Source of the DNA: Cytophagales bacterium
GTDB lineage: Bacteria; Bacteroidota; Bacteroidia; Cytophagales; Spirosomataceae
Direction of reading: 5' to 3'
DNA length: 64,000 nt
NCBI GenBank assembly: GCA_013298025.1
Contig: JAAFJE010000012.1
Span: 62,001-126,000, forward strand
The position numbers and the translations under genes are program-made. Every line of letters starts with the position of its first letter. The first letter of the stretch is position 1. Below are positions 9,273 through 18,128 of this stretch, piece after piece. Under the pieces are notes generated by a model. It ran no database searches, was not told the origin of the DNA, and worked only from the letters and a program-made list of their open reading frames with translations.

Positions 9273-10084
9273 TGGGGAGAATTATAACAATTTATTGCGA
9301 GGGAAAGAAAGGAAGTCACGATTTTGATATTCTTGAAAAAGTAGTAGGTGATTTTGTGACCATTAAACCAATAGGAGGAAAGAAAGGTGCAAATGCGATT
9401 ATTGAACACCTAGAAAAAGGTACTGTGAAGTCGGACTACTATCTTTTTTTTCGAGATAGAGATTTTGACCGTGAAGTGCCTCAACATGAAAACTTAATTT
9501 TTGATGGCAAAAAAACATATTACAGCTACAGAACTACCATTGAAAATTATCTCCTAGATGTTTCGTTGTTTTTTAAATTTATAGAAAAAAAAGGCTTGTC
9601 CAACAAGTATGAAATAGAAACTATTGATGATGTCAAAAATATTTTCATAGCAATAGCGAAGGAATTAAAAAACTACCAAGCTGTAAGGCATACATTAGGA
9701 GCATTGCGATTTGCCAATACATTTGATACAACTTGGATGCGTGAAAGTGGCGACTTGCCTGAAAGATTAGAACTAGAAATATGTCAAACAAATGGCTGGA
9801 ATTTAGTTCAAAATTTTGTAGATAGGACATATCAAGAATGGACAAAATCGAAATTTGATGCTATTTTGAACCAATATCTTGACTTATTCAATGATGATTT
9901 TTTTGAGAATTTACAGTTTCTCGTCTATTATCAAGGGAAAGATTTTTCTAAAATGATAACGAACAAATTGACAGATTTTCCACTGAAAGATTATTATAAA
10001 TTTGCAAAAGAACATTTTAGCTATGAGGCATTTGAAGACCTCAAGGAATTAAGAGCTATTGTAGAACGACAAAGAGAGCTATAA
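9272..10084 (+). CDS. TOPRIM/DUF4435-like protein, AriB-like putative effector
   Basis: 270 residues. The N-terminal IYCEGKKG gives the TOPRIM-type glutamate (Glu10). FFRDRDFDRE supplies the Asp62-x-Asp64 pair, with Asp66 close by. YRTTIENYLLD (about residues 86-96) is the helix typical of DUF4435-like proteins. The C-terminal half is helical with no recognised domain. In PARIS the DUF4435 partner (AriB) is a TOPRIM nuclease held inactive by the ATPase and released on infection. Translation is coupled to the ATPase gene through TAATG. RloB-like TOPRIM proteins are the main alternative family. The pair stands alone and is closed by the terminator at 10099-10136. Confidence 0.75.
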   Translation: MGRIITIYCEGKKGSHDFDILEKVVGDFVTIKPIGGKKGANAIIEHLEKGTVKSDYYLFFRDRDFDREVPQHENLIFDGKKTYYSYRTTIENYLLDVSLFFKFIEKKGLSNKYEIETIDDVKNIFIAIAKELKNYQAVRHTLGALRFANTFDTTWMRESGDLPERLELEICQTNGWNLVQNFVDRTYQEWTKSKFDAILNQYLDLFNDDFFENLQFLVYYQGKDFSKMITNKLTDFPLKDYYKFAKEHFSYEAFEDLKELRAIVERQREL

Positions 10085-10098
10085 AGTTTTGTAAAACC

Positions 10099-10136
10099 AA
10101 CAAGGCCCAATCTTTAACAAAAGATTGGGCCTTGTT
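10099..10136. terminator. Bidirectional terminator between the AAA/TOPRIM pair and htpG
   Basis: Perfect 17-bp stem (10099-10115 with 10120-10136) and an AACA loop, placed between convergent genes 15 bases from each stop codon. It is GC-rich in the stem centre, but T-runs on either side are short. Confidence 0.85.
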
Positions 10137-10150
10137 ATTTGGCTTGAGCC

Positions 10151-11974
10151 TTATGACAAATGCTGGGCTGTTCTTTGGATAAAGGCGGTTAAATCTGCTC
10201 CTGTAAGCAAGTTTTGCGACAATAACGCCAAATCATACACTTGTTTTGCCAAGGCTTTTTGCGTTAGGGCATCGCTTGTTTGAAGGATTTTACCAATAGC
10301 TGGGTGATTGGCGTTGATAGCAATGGTATAATTGCTAGGGAAGCCACCAAACATACCTGCGCTGCCACCCAATTTCGACATATCGCTCATGCGACGCATA
10401 AATTCGTTTTGCGTAACAATGGCCGGAAGCTCGTCCACAGGCATGGCTTCTATTTGTACTACTCTCGATTTGTCGTTGATTACTTCTTCAAAAACAGTTT
10501 TTAGTTGTTCTTTTTCTGTATCCGACAAAACTGCTTCGAGGTTGATTCCTTTGTCGATAAGCTTCTCGATGGTATCGGCATCTACTCGTTTGATAGAAGT
10601 TTTCACAAACTTGCTTTCCAACATATTGATGAAATGCCCGTCGAGTACTTGGTCTAATTTCAACACATCGTAGCCACGTTTGGTAGCCGATTGAATATAG
10701 CCATCTTGCCCTTTGATGTCGCTTGCATAAAGATATACAACGTTTTCGTCTTTGTCTTTCTGGTTTTCCTGTGCAAACTCGGCGTATTCGCTAAAGGTAT
10801 AGTATTTGCCCGCAATGCTTTGCAACAAGCAGAAATCTTTGGCTTTATCATAGAATTTTTCATCTGAAATCATGCCATATTTGACAAATAAGCCAATGTT
10901 TTCAAACTTTTCTTCGTAAGCGGCTCTGTCGTTTTTGAACAAATCGCCTAATTTTTCAGCTACTTTACGAGTAATGTAATTATTGATTTTCTTTACGTTA
11001 GCATCAGCTTGCAAGAAGCTTCTCGATACGTTGAGCGGAATGTCTGGCGAGTCGATTACACCATGTAAGAGCATCAAAAACTCAGGTACAACGTCTTTTA
11101 CTTCGTCTGTAATAAAGACCTGACGGCTGTACAACTGAATTTTTTCTCTTTGTAGCTGTAGCTCGTTTTTCACTTTCGGGAAATACAAAATCCCCGTTAA
11201 GTTGAAAGGATAGTCCACATTGAGGTGAATCCAGAATAGTGGTTTTTCCGACATTGGGTACAATTCTTCGTAGAATTTCAAGTAATCTTCGTCGGTTAAT
11301 TCACTTGGCGATTTTGCCCAAATGGGTGTTGGATTGTTGATGACAGCCTCTTCAAACTCAATTTCGACAGGCAAGAATTTACAATATTTATCTAAAATTT
11401 GCTTGAGTCGGAAGCTTTCCAAAAACTCTACCGAGTCTTCGGCAATGTGCAAAATGATGTCTGTACCTCTACCTTCACGGGTTGCTTCGGTGAGTTCGTA
11501 TTCGGTAGAACCATCGCACGACCATTTTACGGCAGGGGCATCGGCTTTGTACGATTTTGTAATAATATCTACCCGTTCGGCCACCATAAATGCCGAGTAG
11601 AAACCCAAGCCAAAATGTCCGATAATGGCTTTTTCATCCCCTTTATCCTTGTACTTTTCAACAAATTCGGTAGCACCTGAAAAGGCGATTTGGTTGATAT
11701 ATTTTTTCACCTCGTCGGCAGTCATACCGATTCCAGCATCAGCAATCGTAATGGTTTTTTCCTCTTTATTGAACGACACCTTCACTTTCAATTCGCCCAA
11801 TTCTTCGCCGTATTCGCCGATAGCCGACAAGCGTTTGAGCTTTTGAGAAGCATCAACGGCATTAGAAACCAATTCTCTCAAAAAGATTTCGTGGTCGGAA
11901 TACAAGAATTTTTTAATAATCGGGAAAATGTTTTCGGTATGGATGGAAATGTTACCTTTCTCTTGCATAGTCAT
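10151..11974 (-). CDS. htpG: Hsp90-family chaperone HtpG
   Basis: 607 residues from ATG 11974 (a second ATG lies two codons later at 11968). The frame stays open 80 codons upstream, but that part is unlike any HtpG and was discarded. GHKL ATP-binding motifs are present: FLRELVSNAVDA, DAGIGMT, and GHFGLGFYSAFM. The middle domain contains FWIHLNVDYPFNLTGILYFP and the conserved NVSRSFLQ. The C-terminal dimerisation domain ends near FIQRTAQHLS. It is a cytosolic ATP-dependent chaperone for client folding under stress. Monocistronic, convergent with the AAA/TOPRIM pair. No heat-shock control element was recognised upstream. Confidence 0.97.
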   Translation of the reverse strand: MTMQEKGNISIHTENIFPIIKKFLYSDHEIFLRELVSNAVDASQKLKRLSAIGEYGEELGELKVKVSFNKEEKTITIADAGIGMTADEVKKYINQIAFSGATEFVEKYKDKGDEKAIIGHFGLGFYSAFMVAERVDIITKSYKADAPAVKWSCDGSTEYELTEATREGRGTDIILHIAEDSVEFLESFRLKQILDKYCKFLPVEIEFEEAVINNPTPIWAKSPSELTDEDYLKFYEELYPMSEKPLFWIHLNVDYPFNLTGILYFPKVKNELQLQREKIQLYSRQVFITDEVKDVVPEFLMLLHGVIDSPDIPLNVSRSFLQADANVKKINNYITRKVAEKLGDLFKNDRAAYEEKFENIGLFVKYGMISDEKFYDKAKDFCLLQSIAGKYYTFSEYAEFAQENQKDKDENVVYLYASDIKGQDGYIQSATKRGYDVLKLDQVLDGHFINMLESKFVKTSIKRVDADTIEKLIDKGINLEAVLSDTEKEQLKTVFEEVINDKSRVVQIEAMPVDELPAIVTQNEFMRRMSDMSKLGGSAGMFGGFPSNYTIAINANHPAIGKILQTSDALTQKALAKQVYDLALLSQNLLTGADLTAFIQRTAQHLS

Positions 11975-12723
11975 TTTGTCAGAAATTAAAATTAAAACAC
12001 TAAAACGCCGTCTTTTTTGGCTTGCTCCTCGTTGCACAAGTGATGCCACGAAGCACATAAGTGCAGCTTGATGCAAGGACGGCTGATGGCAATGAACTTT
12101 GCAAATACAATTCCAATCCGTTGATATATGCCAAAATGTCAGCAGAAAATATTGGTGTAAAACTGAGGCTAACTCGAAAAGTAAAATCTGCAATTTGTGG
12201 GCTAAAATCTGCAATCCCCTATTTACTTGCGTGAAACTTCAAATTTTTGGTATCCTAATTTGGCGAATCGCACAAGTTTATCGTATTTTTACGAAGGAAA
12301 GATTTATGTCAAATATGTAACTTTTATAAAATAACCAGAAAAGAGGTATTATCCCATCTTTCTTTTATTTGTAAAAACAACAACCCGAACTTACGAGCTG
12401 ATTATCTAGTAATTTATCCCTCTGTTACCTACATTAAGCCAAAGTATATTTTCAAAGAAGTGTTTTCTTGTCAATACGAGTAAATCCTTCTAAGTAGTGA
12501 ACCGATAAATTTACAAGAAAACCATGATGTTATACTTAGCCCCGATACGCACTTGACACGGCGAAGTTTTGTTTGATGGGAAGCTGGATCGTTTGTTCAA
12601 TATTACTAAACGTATAGTTGAAAAAACGTATGCGTAAGTGATGCCCAAAAGAAAATAATCATTCGTTTAACCATAACCACACAATAGCTATATTCCTCTG
12701 TAGTGTATAAAACACGTAAAAGC
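11975..12723. other. Intergenic region between htpG and the T9SS cluster
   Basis: About 750 bases between divergent genes. It is moderately AT-rich, with no long inverted repeat, no exact TAnnTTTG box and no ORF with recognisable coding character. An in-frame upstream extension of htpG (to 12214) covers part of it but looks non-coding. Confidence 0.6.
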
Positions 12724-13629
12724 ATGAACTTATACCAGTCTTTTTTAGCCAAACTACAGTTACTTGGGTTGTTTTCGCTCAGGGCACAACTGTGTTGCGT
12801 TGGCATTATTATGTGTGTAGCCTTTTCAGCAATAGGTCAGAATACACCCAACAATCCTTTGAAATTGAGCCTTAGCACCACTACGCCCGAACGGACTTCT
12901 GATAGTACTTTTCGGGTAAAAATGAGTGTTGTCCTCAAAAATACAGGCAACAGCGATTTGTCTAACGTTATCATGGCTCATAACCTCACGTCGTTGCTGT
13001 ACCAAAATGCCAAATCTTGGGAGTTTCAAGATAAGCCTATTTTGTTGTATGGACGAGTAGTGGCCAATTCGTTTTTCAATGGACTCACCGACACCCTGTT
13101 GATTACCAACGGACAAAACCCTTTGACGCAAGGCGACAGCATTGGCATTGAATATACCTTGATTGTGAACACGCCTTTGAAAGATACGCTTTACACACAA
13201 GCTAATGCTTCGGCACAAAGCCCCAATGCTACTACATTTAAAGTACTTTCAAACGATGTGACAAATACCAATGGCGTTACGCCAAAAGCCAATGTACTCG
13301 TTTTTGGTATTGGCGATTTCTTCATGCCCGATGGTTTCTCTCCGAATGGCGATGGCATCAACGATAAACTTGTGGTGCGTTCTATCAATCCAAGCGAACG
13401 CATGGAGCTAAAAGTATATAACCGTTGGGGCAGTTTGGTATATGCGTCTGAGGATTATCGCAACGACTGGGACGGTACACCCAACCAAGGCGTTACACTG
13501 ATTGGTGGCAATGGCGTAGCCGATGGTAGTTATTTCTACAGTGTGGCTCGTTTCGACAGAACGACCAACAGTGTAATTACGACAAACGGCAAAGCTATTG
13601 TGGTAAAGTTTATTACCATTATACGCTAA
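12724..13629 (+). CDS. T9SS cargo protein with gliding-motility C-terminal (CHU_C) domain
   Basis: 301 residues from ATG 12724; the frame opens seven codons earlier at a GTG. A signal peptide precedes the cut near FSAIGQ. Residues of about 25-170 form an Ig/DUF11-like beta domain (SVVLKNTGNSDLSNVIM). The C-terminus of about 100 residues is the CHU_C domain: FFMPDGFSPNGDGINDK, VYNRWGSLVY, NDWDGT, and the DGSYFYSVARF strand. This type B sorting domain targets proteins for secretion by T9SS and usually needs a PorP/SprF partner, which is the next gene (96 bases downstream). A cell-surface structural role is likely. Confidence 0.88.
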   Translation: MNLYQSFLAKLQLLGLFSLRAQLCCVGIIMCVAFSAIGQNTPNNPLKLSLSTTTPERTSDSTFRVKMSVVLKNTGNSDLSNVIMAHNLTSLLYQNAKSWEFQDKPILLYGRVVANSFFNGLTDTLLITNGQNPLTQGDSIGIEYTLIVNTPLKDTLYTQANASAQSPNATTFKVLSNDVTNTNGVTPKANVLVFGIGDFFMPDGFSPNGDGINDKLVVRSINPSERMELKVYNRWGSLVYASEDYRNDWDGTPNQGVTLIGGNGVADGSYFYSVARFDRTTNSVITTNGKAIVVKFITIIR

Positions 13630-13725
13630 CGCCAGCTTCGACCAAGCTGTGATGATTTTACTTTTTGTACATAACCACCAACTGTCAAATCTTACTTTTT
13701 TTGACATGCTATCAAGACTTTAATC

Positions 13726-14724
13726 ATGAAAACCAAGCTATCGTTTTTCAGCCTAAGTAAAAAGATAGGGCTTTTGATGCTCATTAGCCTTACGAGTAAT
13801 CATATTTTTGCCCAACAAGAAGTGCAGTATTCGCAATATATGTTCAATATGATGGCCATTAACCCTGCCTATGCAGGTAGCCGAGATGTATTGAGCATGA
13901 CGGGACTGTACCGCCAGCAATGGGTAGGCATTGAGGGTGCTCCCGTAACGCAGTCGTTTACCCTCGATATGCCTATTAAACAAGAGCAAATGGGCGTAGG
14001 GCTTCAGGCGTATCACGACCAAATTGGCTATTTCAATAATACGGGTTTGTATTTGTCGTATGCCTACAAAGTGAGCATTTCAGCTAGTACGACGCTATCA
14101 ATGGGAATGCAACTTGGGGCAAGCAATTTGGTAGGCAACCTCGCCGAGGTAAAAAGAACCCTCAACAACAACGACATCGACCCTGCTTTCAAGGGAACTA
14201 CAAGCAAATGGTTGCCCAACGTAGGAGCGGGGCTTTACCTGAGCAACGACAAGGGCTATATCGGTATTGCTGTGCCATCGCTCATCAGAAATCCGCTACG
14301 AGATTATGCTGGAGCAACAGACACCGCTGCAAGAGCCAAGCAAGAAAGACACTATTTTTTGATGGCTGGGATGGCATTTCCGCTCAACGAAATGCTGGTG
14401 CTGAAGCCTTCGGTATTGGTGAAAGCTACCAAAGAAGCAACCGCTTTAGACCTTAACATCAACCTCTGGATTCAAGACCGCTTGGCGGTAGGGGCTTCTT
14501 GGCGAACCAACAACCGCAAATTTTCGTCGCCTTTCTCTAACCAAAACGGCGATGCCATCATCGGAATGTTAGAAGTGCAGGCAAATGACCAATTCCGGAT
14601 TGGTTACTCTTACGATTTTATGCTCAATGCCCTGCAATCGGCTCAAAAAGGTACGCATGAAATTATGCTTCGATATGAGTTTGGATTTAGAAAATCAAAA
14701 ATTATTACGCCAAGATATTTTTAA
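13726..14724 (+). CDS. PorP/SprF family type IX secretion outer-membrane protein
   Basis: 332 residues with a signal peptide (about 1-29, ending HIFAQ). The family hallmark QYSQYMFNMMAINPAYAGSR follows directly, then alternating strands (QQWVGIEGAPVTQSFTLDMP) typical of the 14-strand PorP/SprF barrel. The protein ends in an aromatic-rich strand. PorP binds PorE and the PorK/N ring; SprF-like paralogues serve particular CHU_C cargo such as SprB. The neighbouring CHU_C gene upstream and PorE-like gene downstream fit this. A repeat-rich 371-base gap follows. Confidence 0.93.
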   Translation: MKTKLSFFSLSKKIGLLMLISLTSNHIFAQQEVQYSQYMFNMMAINPAYAGSRDVLSMTGLYRQQWVGIEGAPVTQSFTLDMPIKQEQMGVGLQAYHDQIGYFNNTGLYLSYAYKVSISASTTLSMGMQLGASNLVGNLAEVKRTLNNNDIDPAFKGTTSKWLPNVGAGLYLSNDKGYIGIAVPSLIRNPLRDYAGATDTAARAKQERHYFLMAGMAFPLNEMLVLKPSVLVKATKEATALDLNINLWIQDRLAVGASWRTNNRKFSSPFSNQNGDAIIGMLEVQANDQFRIGYSYDFMLNALQSAQKGTHEIMLRYEFGFRKSKIITPRYF

Positions 14725-14845
14725 AAAATAAAAACCAAGGAAACGACTTACATTTTGTCAGATTTCCTATATGCCTTGTGTGGCAATGTAAAATTGCGAA
14801 TGAGTGTTGTACGAAAGTTTGGTTTTATCTTTCAAACACAATTGA

Positions 14846-14906
14846 GGTAGCGGCAACCCTTGCGGTTGCCACATTCCCAATGGCAACCGCAAGGGTTGCC
14901 GCTACC
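14846..14906. repeat. Perfect 26-bp inverted repeat, REP-like
   Basis: Arms 14846-14871 and 14881-14906 are exact reverse complements around a 9-base loop. Each arm holds its own small palindrome (GGCAACC-CTTGC-GGTTGCC), so the element can fold as one long stem or a cruciform. It is much more GC-rich than its surroundings. The rest of the 14725-15095 gap holds only the inverted repeat at 15004-15054. Confidence 0.85.
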
Positions 14907-15003
14907 CCAAAAAATGCGAATAATAAGCACGCTTTTGAATAAAATCCTTCGTGCAGCACTAATCACTCAATAGCTTAAAACCATATTATATTATTCTTTT
15001 TAT

Positions 15004-15054
15004 GAGCAAGCAAAAAACCTAATCAACTATACCAACAACTGCTTTTGCTTGCTC
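15004..15054. repeat. 12-bp inverted repeat upstream of the PorE-like gene
   Basis: Arms 15004-15015 and 15043-15054 match exactly (GAGCAAGCAAAA and its complement) around a 27-base loop. It lies 42 bases before the next start codon, so it could be an operator or leader structure. No T-run follows it. Confidence 0.5.
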
Positions 15055-15095
15055 GTAAATTTATGCTAAGTAGTTGTAAAACATATATTTGACTG

Positions 15096-17522
15096 ATGAA
15101 TAACCTTCGTAAATTGGGTCTTGTGCTACTCTTTTGGTGTATGGCACAAGCAACAACAATTGCCCAAACCCTGAAAGAAGCAACGACAGAGTTCGATAAA
15201 ATGAGCTATGTCACGGCTGCCGAACTTTTTGAAAAAGCCCTTCAAGGAAAGCTTGTAGATAGCGTTAAAACCGAAACGCAACTCAAGTTGGTTTACTGCT
15301 ATAGACAAATGCGTAACCCTGAAAAGGTAGAAAAGCTGTGTCAAGCACTCATCGACGCTAAAGCCGATGTGTCTGCCGAACCTAAATTTTACCTGTACTT
15401 TGCTCAAGCACTTGCCTCCAATAGCAAATACAAAGAAGCTCAACAGGCTTTCGACCAATACAATGCCGTACTCGCCAAAGCTTCGACCAAACCCAAAAAT
15501 ATCGTTAAAAAACGCTATGATGACCCTGTGGCTTTTCAGAAAAATGCCCAGTGTTATCAGGTAGAACCTTTGCCTATCAATACCAACAAAGCGGAGTTTA
15601 GCCCTATGTATTACCAAAAAGGCTTGGTATTTGCATCGTCGAGAATAGAGAAAAAAGGAGTAGAAAGGGTTTTTGCTTGGGATAATTCTAATTTTTTAGA
15701 CCTATTTTTTATCAAAGACCTCAAACAATTATCTATCATAACGCCAGCCGCCAAAGTGGGTGGAACAGCAGGGAATAAGCCCGAAACCAGTAAAATTACG
15801 ATTGGTAGCGACGAATACACCCCTCAAACCCCCAACGATACCAAAACAATCGGTTCTTATAACATGGTGTATAAAGGCTACGCTTCAGGGGCTAGTCCGA
15901 CACCAACGACTGATTCTTTGAGCAAAAACTTTGGTATGCCTATCAATAGCAAATACCACGAAGGAGCAGCTACGTTTACCAACGATTTCAAAACCATTCT
16001 TTTTACCCGTAACAATTACGCCAAAAATCAACTGAAAACTAGCCAAGACCGTGTTGTAAAACTCAAAATTTATACAGCCCAAGACCCACAGGCCAATGGT
16101 CATTGGCAAAATGTACAAGAATTGAGCATCAATGATGACGAATATTCGGTGGGGCATCCAGCCTTGAGTCGAGATAATAAATGGCTGTATTTTGTGTCGG
16201 ATAAACCGGGCGGTTTTGGCGGTACAGATATTTACATGGTGGCGTACAACAATGGCAAACTTGGCAAACCCATGAATTTGGGTGCGGCCATCAATACCGA
16301 AGGTAACGAAATGTTTCCGTTCATAGACGAAGACGGCAACTTGTACTTTGCGTCTGATGGTCATTTGGGTCTTGGGGGCTTAGATGTTTTCTACGTAGAA
16401 CTTACCGAAGGAAACAAAGTAATGTCGAAAGCTCGCAACCTTGGTGCACCTATCAACTCTGCCAAAGACGACTTTGGCTTGATTACTGATGCCAATCGAA
16501 AAGAAGGATTCTTTAGTTCTAATCGTAAAAATGGAGGCAACGACGACGACTTGTATCGCTTTACTCGTACCTGCGAAGAACAGCCCAATTGTAATGAATT
16601 GCAGGTGATTGTATTTGATGCTGTATCGAAATTGCCACTCGACAACGCCGATGTTGAAGTAAGTGCCAATGGTAAAGCGGAACGGAAAAAGACTGATTCA
16701 AACGGTACGTTTAAAATCTGTTTGGCCGATAACCAAACTTATCTGCTCAAAGCGTCGAGAGAAGGCTACAATCCCAACGCAATAGGTTATAGTGCTAAAG
16801 ACCAACTGAATAATAGCACGACCATCGATATTCCTTTGCAGCCACAAGACGACTGGAGCAATGACTCGGTGACAAATACCTTGCCTTGTAAAATAACAAC
16901 ACTAAGAGGCCGAGTGACATCGAATAATGATAAAACCCCAATGGCTGGCGTGACTGTTACGCTTAAAAACGATTGTGACAACAGCATACAACAAGTTGTT
17001 ACAAAAGAAGATGGTAAATATCAATTTGATATATGCGAAGGCTGTGATTATACACTTGATGCTGCCAAAAATAACTACGCTTCAAAAGGCAGTAAAATTG
17101 CCAAGGTTGATAAAACCGCACCCAAGTTTATCCATGCTAATGTGAGCTTGTTTGAAAAAGGCGAAGTGGTAGCAATCGACAATATTTATTATGATTATGG
17201 GCGTAGCCAAATCAGAAGAGATGCTGCTTTGGAATTGGATAAATTGGTAGCTTTGATGAAAAACTACCCTGCTATGAAAATTGAAATTCGCTCACATACC
17301 GACTGTCGCTCATCAGCCGAGTTCAACCAGCAATTATCCGAAAATCGTTCTAAAGCTGTTGTAACTTACCTCCAAAAAAGAGGAATTGAGTCGAGTAGAA
17401 TGCAGTCGATGGGCTTAGGCGAAAAAGAATTGCTCAACGAATGTGCCGATGGCGTAGAATGTACCGAAGAACAACATCAAATCAACCGAAGAACCGAGTT
17501 TAAGGTGATTCAACTAAAATAG
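15096..17522 (+). CDS. PorE-like OmpA-family protein (TPR, beta-propeller, CRD, OmpA)
   Basis: 808 residues with a signal peptide (1-24, ending TIAQ). A TPR-like helical region (about 25-140) is followed by PD40/WD40-like blades (about 160-490; PALSRDNKWLYFVSDKPGG, NLYFASDG). Two carboxypeptidase-regulatory-like beta domains (about 505-570 and 595-680) come next. The C-terminal OmpA domain (about 690-808) has IYYDYGRSQIRRDAALELDK and the peptidoglycan-binding IEIRSHTDCRSS...LSENRSKAV. This is the domain order of PorE, which links the T9SS trans-envelope complex to peptidoglycan via PorP. It sits between two PorP/SprF genes. Whether it is the core PorE or a paralogue cannot be told here. Confidence 0.88.
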   Translation: MNNLRKLGLVLLFWCMAQATTIAQTLKEATTEFDKMSYVTAAELFEKALQGKLVDSVKTETQLKLVYCYRQMRNPEKVEKLCQALIDAKADVSAEPKFYLYFAQALASNSKYKEAQQAFDQYNAVLAKASTKPKNIVKKRYDDPVAFQKNAQCYQVEPLPINTNKAEFSPMYYQKGLVFASSRIEKKGVERVFAWDNSNFLDLFFIKDLKQLSIITPAAKVGGTAGNKPETSKITIGSDEYTPQTPNDTKTIGSYNMVYKGYASGASPTPTTDSLSKNFGMPINSKYHEGAATFTNDFKTILFTRNNYAKNQLKTSQDRVVKLKIYTAQDPQANGHWQNVQELSINDDEYSVGHPALSRDNKWLYFVSDKPGGFGGTDIYMVAYNNGKLGKPMNLGAAINTEGNEMFPFIDEDGNLYFASDGHLGLGGLDVFYVELTEGNKVMSKARNLGAPINSAKDDFGLITDANRKEGFFSSNRKNGGNDDDLYRFTRTCEEQPNCNELQVIVFDAVSKLPLDNADVEVSANGKAERKKTDSNGTFKICLADNQTYLLKASREGYNPNAIGYSAKDQLNNSTTIDIPLQPQDDWSNDSVTNTLPCKITTLRGRVTSNNDKTPMAGVTVTLKNDCDNSIQQVVTKEDGKYQFDICEGCDYTLDAAKNNYASKGSKIAKVDKTAPKFIHANVSLFEKGEVVAIDNIYYDYGRSQIRRDAALELDKLVALMKNYPAMKIEIRSHTDCRSSAEFNQQLSENRSKAVVTYLQKRGIESSRMQSMGLGEKELLNECADGVECTEEQHQINRRTEFKVIQLK

Positions 17523-17545
17523 TAACCCGACCCTTGATTCAATGA

Positions 17546-17584
17546 AAACCCTCCCAGTACTTTACTGGTGAGGGTTTATTTTTT
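17546..17584 (+). terminator. Terminator after the PorE-like gene
   Basis: Stem of AACCCTC/GAGGGTT plus CCAGTA/TACTGG with a single-base bulge and short loop, followed by TTATTTTTTAG. It starts about 25 bases after the stop codon. Confidence 0.8.
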
Positions 17585-17636
17585 AGCATAAAGCCTGCCA
17601 TGCTAAACCATAAACCTCAAGTAAGTTGCCTCATGC

Positions 17637-17891
17637 TTAGAGCATTTTTCTGTATTTGTATTTAAAAAACAAAATTACCAACGACAAAAGCAAGGTAACG
17701 GCATTGGCAATAATGACGGGAAAAGCGTTGGTCTTGATACCATATACCAACCAAAGCATAACGCCCGAAGTAAAGATTAAAAACATAGCCAACGAAACAT
17801 CTTTCGCCGATTTTGTTTTATAAATTTGCATGACCTGCGGAATGAAGGCTACTGTAGTGAGTATGCCTGCAAAATAACCAAGTGTTTCCAT
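17637..17891 (-). CDS. SemiSWEET sugar transporter
   Basis: 84 residues, the normal size for the family. Three membrane helices are visible: 3-24 (TLGYFAGILTTVAFIPQVMQIY), 35-53 and 58-77. The PQ-loop signature FIPQVMQIYKTKSAKDVS is at about residues 17-34, with Trp52 and Asn63 (FPVIIANAVTL) near the substrate pocket. SemiSWEETs dimerise to make a facilitative sugar carrier in the inner membrane. The gene is transcribed against the flanking T9SS genes, so it is not part of their operon. Confidence 0.93.
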   Translation of the reverse strand: METLGYFAGILTTVAFIPQVMQIYKTKSAKDVSLAMFLIFTSGVMLWLVYGIKTNAFPVIIANAVTLLLSLVILFFKYKYRKML

Positions 17892-18128
17892 ACGAATAAA
17901 TAAAGAAGTTATAGTTGAAATTTATACGTTACGTATTGATTTTTTCCTAAAAATAAAAAAAGAATAAGTAACCTTTTTACTTACCAATAAAACGGAATAA
18001 TTATATTAATTAGTTCATTTGTGTTTTAAATTATTTAAAAAATACAATTATTGAGTAATCTTGTTCAAGTTTTTATAATCCTTGTGCTTCAAGGTTTTGT
18101 CGTATATTTGTTTGCAAATAAAAAATCT

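Noticed and set aside
8208-10084. Retron, Gabija or toxin-antitoxin interpretation of the AAA/TOPRIM pair
   Set aside because: No reverse transcriptase, UvrD helicase or small antitoxin gene is present; the ATPase and the TOPRIM part are on separate proteins, unlike OLD/GajA.
11975-12214. 80-residue N-terminal extension of HtpG
   Set aside because: The extension starts at TTG, has no similarity to HtpG and contains many Cys/His/Gln from intergenic DNA. The normal HtpG N-terminus begins at ATG 11974 or 11968.
15084-15091. TATATTTG as promoter of the PorE-like gene
   Set aside because: It matches TAnnTTTG but ends five bases before the ATG, which would leave essentially no leader; chance match in AT-rich DNA is more likely.
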